Shown piece after piece: positions 58,139-64,000 of a DNA stretch of 64,000 nucleotides; positions within the stretch are counted from its first letter, which is position 1, and each line of letters starts with the position of its first letter. Under the pieces are notes generated by a model. It was given only the letters and a program-made list of their open reading frames with translations. It ran no database searches and had not been told where the DNA came from. Origin of the DNA: Antrodiella citrinella (taxonomy: Eukaryota; Basidiomycota; Agaricomycetes; Polyporales; Steccherinaceae); the NCBI GenBank assembly GCA_004802725.1, contig SGPM01000086.1:24781-88780 (forward strand), read 5' to 3'. Made by a program: the position numbers and the translations under genes.

Positions 58139-59595
58139 CTAGAGCTTGGCTTTCTTCCGAAATTCGTACAACACATGCTCCTGTATGATCAACATCAACG
58201 CGTATATCGTCTCGAGTCGCTGAGAAGAAAGTTCAGTAAATCTGAAGGAGTCCTGGTAAATAAATACTCACTGGCATCGACACTCCAACTGTCCTAGAAG
58301 CTCTCACAAGCGACCCAATGATGACCTCCACCTCCGTTGGCCTCCCCAGTTCAACATCCACAAGCATGCTCGGCCTCTCATTACTCGTTGGCTTGTTCAC
58401 GATGGCCGATGTGCTAACCAAGACGGTGAGAGGCAACTCATCGTAGCCGGCGTCCGGGAACAGCTTCTGCCCAAGCTCCTTGACTTCGCTCAAGAGCTCG
58501 TACATCCACGGTATCGTGTACTCTGCGACCATCGGGAAGGACGCCGGGACGGGTGTTGTGGCCTCACGAGCAGGCGTCGGGTGAGCGCTGTCAACGAGAT
58601 TGGGATTGGTGGCGGGAGGCGTGTAGTCTTCGTCCGGGGGTTTTCTGAACAGACCTTGCATGTTGTACCGCGAAAGCGAGGTGATAGAGCCGTACGTACA
58701 ATTGAAGGCGTTCTTCTGGAATTTGACGCGGTGAATTTCGGGGACGATGGTGACGTCTGTTCCCCCGCTCGACAGGATGTCGCCGAATCCAGAAAGGATG
58801 GCTGCCTCCTCCGGCGTGTTGACTAGGACGTTTGTTTCCTCTCTGTGGATTCCCATAGACACTCTATCCTACTCTCGCCAGGGACACCATTAGAGAATTA
58901 TAGTGGAAGGCAATGATAACCACTCACGAAATCACTATGCTCCACAATATGTTTATCCAGCAACTTGCTCCCAATGTAGACGGAAGTACCGATGATCCTG
59001 GGTGTCTCTTGATTCAGGGCTTTGACGGCATTCCACAAATCCACCTCTATGTTCATACCATTCTGCATGAGCACATAGACAGGCTGGGAGAACTTCTCGG
59101 TGTACGCGGGCGACAGAAGTGGCTCTAGCAGCTGAGAATTGGTTTCCAACTCAACGATCATCTTCGTCACCAGTACGACGTGGCTGTAGGCACGGTCTGC
59201 CGCCTCATTGATTGACTTGAAAACTGTTGAGCGAGAATGATCAGCGCTGTAACAAATTCGAGACAACATGACGCGCCGGACGTACTTCTATATGGCCTCC
59301 ATCCCTTGTGTTCGCCATATTTGAGACTCTGGATATCCATACCACGCTCTGAAGTTCAATCTCAATACACGAACATATGGAGCATACATATACACACACC
59401 TTTGACTGCCTCATAGTTCGATCTCGCGACGACCGTCACCCGCGCAAGCCCCGACCTTTGCAGGACGAATGCATCTGATCGAGCACAACGATGAGACCGC
59501 AGCAGCAGCGGATGAATGAGATAGAGAATACACTCACATATAGCACCGACCGCTCCCAATCCGAGCAACAAGATATCTTTGGGTTCAGCAGCCAT
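58139..59595 (-). CDS. 2-dehydropantoate 2-reductase (ketopantoate reductase, ApbA/PanE family)
   Basis: NADPH-dependent reduction of ketopantoate to pantoate, a step toward pantothenate and CoA. Starts MAAEPKDILLLGLGAVGAI with a Rossmann GxGxxG motif, then AFVLQRSGLARVTVVARSNY. An exon gives ERGMDIQSLKYGEHKGWRPY, then INEAADRAYSHVVLVTKM, and VYVLMQNGMNIEVDL. The C-terminal helical domain has VKFQKNAFNCTYGSITSLSR with the catalytic Lys and Asn (K-x3-N), then EVEVIIGSLVRASRTVGVS, and IYALMLIIQEHVLYEF. Stops at 58139. Fungal members of this family are not all true PanE enzymes (many are general ketoacid reductases), so the substrate is inferred. Starts divergently from the gene at 60.1 kb. Confidence 0.86.
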
Positions 59596-60102
59596 CGTTG
59601 AAGTGACTTCTACCAATGGAAGGTTTGGAGATAAGGAGCGACTTTCGACCTCGGCCTTTATAGTGGGAACTCGAAGCATGCGGCAGCGGTCGTGTAACCT
59701 GGAAAGAGCTGAGAACTGCGCGATGGCATGATATCTCTGAGCGATGATGATGCCTTTGAGGACTATATTAGCCTTGTGAGTTGATTGTTCAGAACCGGTA
59801 AATGTATAATCGCCGTTCAGTGTCACTGGACTGTTGGAAGTTTCATCTTGTTCAAGTTATAAGCCTCGCTCCGCGGCCTTCACAGAGGGACTAAGGAAAG
59901 ACGTTCATTTTGGTGACTGGTGAGTAACAAATATCCGTCGATACCTCGGTCAAAAAACGGTCGGATGGCTAGAGCGTTTGTGTCGGTGATACCAAGGTGA
60001 TACCGCATATGGTAGGCGGCGTGCGCCGGCCCGGTTACATGCTCAACCGCCTTCCGCGACTCCGAGTCACTGCGGCCAGTACTCAGCTCTTCACTCTATC
60101 TC
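59596..60102. promoter_or_regulatory. Divergent promoter region
   Basis: About 500 bases between the ketopantoate reductase ATG (minus) and the first ATG of the uncharacterised gene at 60103 (plus). No specific site claimed. Confidence 0.4.
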
Positions 60103-61359
60103 ATGGCAATGTCAACCTCATCGTTCACTACTTCTGACGTTGACAACGTTGACTTGAGCACTAGGATCTCGTCTCATCCACATTGCAGGCAGTTTTTGGG
60201 CCTCCAAGCGTGGCTTTGTCGAATCCAAAGGTTACACGCTCTGCCCCAAGACACCACCCAGCACCTGGTGTGGCGCGCACTTGAACGAGGGATTAGTGAA
60301 GTACCTCGATCTCCCCAATTTCAGCTGTCAACTCCGAGTAAGTCGTGCCGCTTATGTTTGTGGAGACCGCCGCAGTGCTTATTGTGTCGCTGCCTCAGAA
60401 CCTCCTGTCTACCGTTGATACACAGGACATCAACGGAGTCCGAGTACATATTTACAGAACAAGTTGTGATCCTTCTGAACTATCGTTCGTCCGAAAGCGC
60501 AGCACATCTCTTCCGAATCCCCTGATTGCGACCGAGAAGCAATTACACTATCACTGCCAAACGCCTGTATTGCGCATCATCCCAGATGAAGAGGAATCCG
60601 ACAAGATGTTCATCCTCTTCACGTACACTCCAAGAGAAAAGCCGCTGACCTCTACTACCGTGGCGGACTTCATGGATGCCATGACTGACGTGGTGCGCGT
60701 ACGTATTTTCCACTGACAAGTTGTCTTCGGCGGCACTCACAGTTACTCATCAAAAGTCAGTCGACTTGTTAGACGAGCACGGCGGAGAGAGTCGTGCGTC
60801 TCGTTCACGCTATAATCCTTACGACATCACTGATCTTTTTACAGTTGAAGTCGCTGTCCGCACGTGCTCGTGGTGGAGACCCTCGGGACGGGACGTCATT
60901 TCTACGACCCGTGTTTCTTCGACTTCGGCGGCGGTGTGGTCGCGAGCCAGAGCGACGCATCATCGGAAGGCCAGGAGTTTGACGACCTCGACAATTACCT
61001 GCTATTCGCATACGCTATTCAACGTGCGATTCGCAAGGTCAGCTGATTTTCTTGACACCATACTTGTTGATTGACTGAATATTCCGTCTTCGTAGCATCC
61101 AAATCTTCTACAGGTTCTCCGTCCGCTGGCTACTAGCCCGCCTGCAACGCCCCTCGAGTTCAGTCATGTGCTTCTCAATTGCAGGCTCGACAACTACTAT
61201 GTCGCCCCTCACGACCAACCGTTCTATGACCAGTGGACTCTCGGTCGATTCGGAAATATGTTGTCCCGGGGGCGACGTTCCATCAACGTTCAACCTGAAT
61301 GTGGGTTGGCGGAGTGCGCCGGCCCGATTATAGAACACTTGCCAGTCGAAGACAATTAA
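60103..61359 (+). CDS. Uncharacterised protein with YDPCF-D-GG signature, paralogue of the 39.4-40.1 kb gene
   Basis: Exons in phase: FWASKRGFVESKGYTLCPKT and LNEGLVKYLDLPNFSCQLR end at GTAAGT. Next are DINGVRVHIYRTSCDPSEL and RIIPDEEESDKMFILFTYTP, ending DAMTDVVR. Then SVDLLDEHGGES, and after another intron RCPHVLVVETLGTGRHFYDP followed by CFFDFGGGVVASQ. That exon ends DDLDNYLLFAYAIQRAIRK. The last exon starts HPNLLQVLRPLATSPPA and ends PIIEHLPVEDN at 61359, only 34 bp from the stop of the convergent ILV6 gene. The first exon is uncertain: an ATG at 60103 joined by a weak GTTCAC donor would give MAMSTS then FWASK. One internal donor (GTCTCG) is also weak. No known family recognised. Cys/His content is low, with no signal peptide or membrane segment. 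Confidence 0.55.
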
Positions 61360-61393
61360 CATGATTATTACGGCAGAGAGGATAGCGGTACAT

Positions 61394-62589
61394 TCAACCA
61401 GGAGGGAGAAGACTTGCGTCAACGGCACCCACAGCTTCTGAATCGTCATCTGAATCGCCGGGATCACGGAACGGCGTACGAGGCATGACCATGAGACCTG
61501 ACGAAAAATATAAGGCTCACAACGTATGAGCTCTCGTAGGTCATTATAGGACGTACCGGTTCTCGCGGACTCCAGCAATCCAAATGGTTTGATCAAAGTC
61601 AAGAACGCCTCCACGCGTTTTGTCTTCCCACACATCTCCACGATCACACTGTGCTCGCTGACATCCACAATCTTTCCTCCGAATTGCGCTGCAAGTGTCG
61701 AGATGGCCTGCATATTGTTGCTCTTCATATGGATGACCTCGGAGGGTGTAAGAGGAGCTGGTCCGGGTGCGTCTTGATCAGGATGACCAGCACGCTCGAA
61801 GTTGTGGGCCAGCTTGACTTCGAGTTCTTGTTTTGTGACTTCCTGCCCATTGCTGTCCGTAAACCGGCGGGGTTCATGGGTAGGGCCACCAATGTACTGT
61901 TGCTCGAGGTATTCGGGTCCGAGGATGGACACCTTGGCGAGGAGAAGTTCTCGCTCTATGCAATGTGTGTTGGTGTAGTCCAACACAGCCCATACGGGAA
62001 CCTGGAATCCAGAACGGTAAGAAAGGAGGTGATAAAATATCATATAGCGGACGCACCAAGTCCTCAAGCTGTCTCCTTGCCTGCTCCACAACACCATCCT
62101 GACCACGTAATACGATGGACATGCGACTCAAGTCCCGAATCTCGGTACGACACACGACCAGCGAGTCAATGTTGAACCCTCTTCCGGCGAGAATACCAGA
62201 TACGCGAGAGAGCACACCGGGCTCATTTTGAACGAGACAATTCAGAACATGTCTAAAACATAATTTATGAGCACCTGTCCCTTGGCCATGTATATGAGAA
62301 CGCACCTTTTGAAAGGCTGGAGGCTTGGTGGAGGCGTGTTGTACAGGATGTTCGTGACAGCCTCTTCAGCAGTTCTGGACCTCGGCAGATCCATGGCAGG
62401 CAGAGGAGGAGGTCTGGTCCGTACATGTGTTTTGTAGTCCAATGCCGACGTCGAATCGTCAATTGGAGGGGGTGGCTTGGGAATGTTTTCTTCGTCAGAA
62501 AAGCGTCTGACCGACGTAGACGACAAGGAACGGAAACCATATGTTGCCCGCAACGCCGGGCGTGCTCTCAAAGCCAAGAAGCTCGCCAT
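61394..62589 (-). CDS. ILV6: Acetolactate synthase regulatory (small) subunit, mitochondrial
   Basis: Regulatory partner of Ilv2; confers valine feedback inhibition on the first common step of branched-chain amino acid synthesis. Starts MASFLALRARPALRATYGF, an Arg/Ser-rich mitochondrial presequence. The ACT domain begins HVLNCLVQNEPGVLSRVSGI, then GRGFNIDSLVVCRTEIRDLS and RMSIVLRGQDGVVEQARRQ. Next come PVWAVLDYTNTHCIERELLL, then a fungal insert (HEPRRFTDSNGQEV), then AQFGGKIVDVSEHSVIVEMC and FLTLIKPFGLLESARTG. A final intron (GTACGT...CGTCAG) leads to LMVMPRTPFRDPGDSD and the end VDASLLPPG, matching the conserved fungal C-terminus. Stop at 61394; reading straight through the last donor would give a false extended C-terminus. 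Full length, about 335 residues. Confidence 0.93.
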
Positions 62590-62923
62590 TTTGTCTATGC
62601 GAGTTGTGTGGTGGAGGGACTCAAAGGAGGAGTCAATTTCGTCGAGTGACTCGAGTGGGTCAATACAGATAGACGCCGACACGTGGAGAAGTCATTTAGA
62701 TAAGATAAGATTGAGTACATTTTCGATCATTGGCATCGGGAACTTGAAGGTCAGCCACTCTGGTTCCAACCACCATGTCAGCCTCCAGGAAGATGTACAA
62801 AACTCGGACAGCCTCCTACTTTTTCTCCTTGTCAGTACTCGCCGACATATCTCGTTCTATTTTCATCATTCAAACTCACTCAACCAACCACAACCACTCC
62901 CTATCTTTACACCTATCTCCACC
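62590..62923. promoter_or_regulatory. Shared divergent promoter region
   Basis: 334 bases between the ILV6 ATG (minus) and the ATG at 62924 (plus). The plus-strand side is rich in CAACCA and CTATCTTTACACC pyrimidine tracts just before the ATG, as in highly expressed fungal genes. A TGACTCGAGTGGGTCA-like element lies near 62645; TGACTC matches the core of Gcn4/CpcA sites, which would suit amino-acid control of ILV6. Confidence 0.45.
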
Positions 62924-63877
62924 ATGTCTCTCGCAGCCCTCGTCGAACTTGTTCGTATCGCTTATTTCCTCGTTGACGGTGCAAACGTCGTCGAAGATAT
63001 CATCGAAGCATATCTCACCGGTACCGAGGCCACCAACACCGACACCGATACCGACGGCGCAAATGTCTCGATCCCCGACATTGCTGAGAAGGTGCTTCAG
63101 GGTGAGGAAGGTGAGACCCCCTCTCCTCTTTCGAAGGACAGTGGCGTCCGCACCAAGGTAAGCCACAGGATAATATGTCAGCTTAACTCAAATTAATTCT
63201 TTTCCTCTCAGCGCAAGATCTATCTCAAGCCCGCCAACTACGACGTTCTCAAGGCCGTGGAGCAGTCGCGTAGGATCGTGTGGGGGGATTGCCCGGTGAG
63301 TTCACACTTTGCAATCTAGATCGGACTCTCCTTCAACAGCTTCTTTTAGATCTTGGCCAAGCTCCCCGCAACTACCTTGCATTACTACGAGACTCTCCCT
63401 GAGGTCAAGACCGGCACCGAGCCCGATCAACAGGCCCTCGTCACTTACCAGCCTCTCGTCCGCTGGACCGTCAAGCCCTTCTATGCTCAGCGATACCTCC
63501 CTACTTCGCCGACTACCATGGAAGACGATTTCATCTACTTGACGGCTGCCCAAGACGCTACTGAGATCAAGGCCTCCGACGATCAAGAGGACGAGGACTT
63601 TGAAGAGGTCTTCATTGCTACCCGGAGCAAGGCTCTCGTCGCTTACAAACCTCTCTTCAACACCCCCCTAAAGGAACCGTTCTATGTCGACCGCGACCTC
63701 CTTTCGTTAACTGCCGTGGAGGAAGATCACATTTTCTTGACCGACATCGAGGGCGCAGCTGAGACCAAGGCTTTCGACGAAGAGGATGACGACTTCGAAG
63801 AGATTTTCGTCGCTTCCAGCCGCTATCACTCCGTGCAGGGCAGAATATCCGCTAGACGATATATAACCCGAGACTAA
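62924..63877 (+). CDS. Acidic protein of unknown function with a 66-residue internal duplication
   Basis: Starts MSLAALVELVRIAYFLVDGA in a strong context (CACCATGTC). Three exons: the first ends GVRTK before GTAAGC near 63158; the second reads RKIYLKPANYDVLKAVEQSR and RIVWGDCP; the third starts ILAKLPATTLHYYETLPE and stops at 63877. The third exon carries two related modules of 66 codons. Module 1 (from 63434) reads ALVTYQPL, KPFYAQRYL, EDDFIYLT and DEDFEEVFIAT. Module 2 (from 63632) reads ALVAYKPL, EPFYVDRDL, EDHIFLT and DDDFEEIFVAS. Asp/Glu are abundant and Cys nearly absent; no signal peptide. Not recognised. About 280 residues. Confidence 0.72.
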
Positions 63878-64000
63878 AATCGAGACTAAAATTGATAACT
63901 ATCGAATTCTGAGGGAAATACTCACCGCATTAAGCAATCGATACGAAAGACAATACGTCAGCTTTCACGTGCCAGATATGGCGTGTATTGCCGGAGAAAT
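63878..64000. other. 3' flank at window end
   Basis: Short non-coding end with a small direct repeat (GAGACTAAAAT repeated at 63871-63892). Nothing else seen. Confidence 0.4.

Noticed and set aside
61108..61393. C-terminal extension of the acetolactate synthase small subunit
   Set aside because: This results from reading through the last GTACGT donor. Splicing gives the conserved end VDASLLPPG at 61394. The region below 61360 belongs to the plus-strand gene.
1..64000. CRISPR arrays, bacterial operons, rRNA or complete transposons
   Set aside because: None seen. No spaced direct-repeat array, no transposase or reverse-transcriptase motif and no rRNA-like sequence were found; the gene structure is eukaryotic throughout.

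Overview
The window reads as nuclear DNA of a filamentous basidiomycete, most likely an Agaricomycete (mushroom-forming fungus). Genes are tightly packed on both strands and cut by many short (about 45-80 nt) GT-AG introns. They include typical fungal families: HET domain, two Zn(II)2Cys6 transcription factors, NCS1 permease, ILV6, acetoacetyl-CoA synthetase and a PDK1-type kinase. Four Ns at 41069-41078 and two single-base frameshifts in otherwise intact genes suggest a draft assembly. The placement below Basidiomycota is inference.

Layout. 1-3.5 kb: importin beta-1 (+). 4.4-7.4 kb: three small uncharacterised genes, one with an 18-nt micro-exon. 7.4-9.2 kb: no gene seen. 9.2-12.0 kb: HET-domain gene (+) tail-to-tail with a multi-spanning membrane protein (-). 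12.5-17.6 kb: large Ras GEF with a long insert between its two domains (+). 17.6-20 kb: mostly empty, with one orphan coding fragment. 20-22.3 kb: low-complexity Ser/Pro-rich protein (-). 23-24.9 kb: RING-CH membrane E3 (-). 25.4-26.4 kb: SR splicing protein (-), divergent from a PPR-like mitochondrial protein (+, 26.7-28.8 kb). 29-32 kb: Zn2Cys6 regulator (-). 33.1-35.3 kb: Lys/Ser-rich nuclear-type protein built from phase-1 exons (+). 36.5-39.1 kb: CNNM/Mam3 metal transporter (+). 39.3-40.1 kb: short paralogue of a gene at 60 kb (-). 40.4-41.7 kb: HAD phosphatase (+). 43-45 kb: second Zn2Cys6 regulator (+). 45.5-48.3 kb: PDK1 kinase with PH domain (+). 48.9-49.6 kb: small uncharacterised gene (-). 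49.7-52.4 kb: NCS1 permease (-). 53.2-54.5 kb: RING/coiled-coil protein (+). 55.1-57.9 kb: acetoacetyl-CoA synthetase (+). 58.1-59.6 kb: ketopantoate reductase (-). 60.1-61.4 kb: uncharacterised paralogue (+). 61.4-62.6 kb: acetolactate synthase regulatory subunit (-). 62.9-63.9 kb: acidic protein with an internal duplication (+).

The most notable signals that ordinary gene annotation does not explain are these. (1) A 243-bp sequence occurs twice, identical and inverted, 13 kb apart (22406-22648 and 35703-35945). (2) An undescribed protein family occurs as two diverged copies on opposite strands at 40 kb and 60 kb, recognised by a YDPCF[FL]D[FY]GG signature. (3) A 66-residue internal duplication makes up most of the protein at 62.9 kb. 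(4) The locus at 55-62.6 kb groups three enzymes around CoA and its pantoate precursor. (5) An orphan coding fragment lies at 18.2-18.5 kb. Exon boundaries were inferred by eye from reading frame and splice consensus, so most are approximate.
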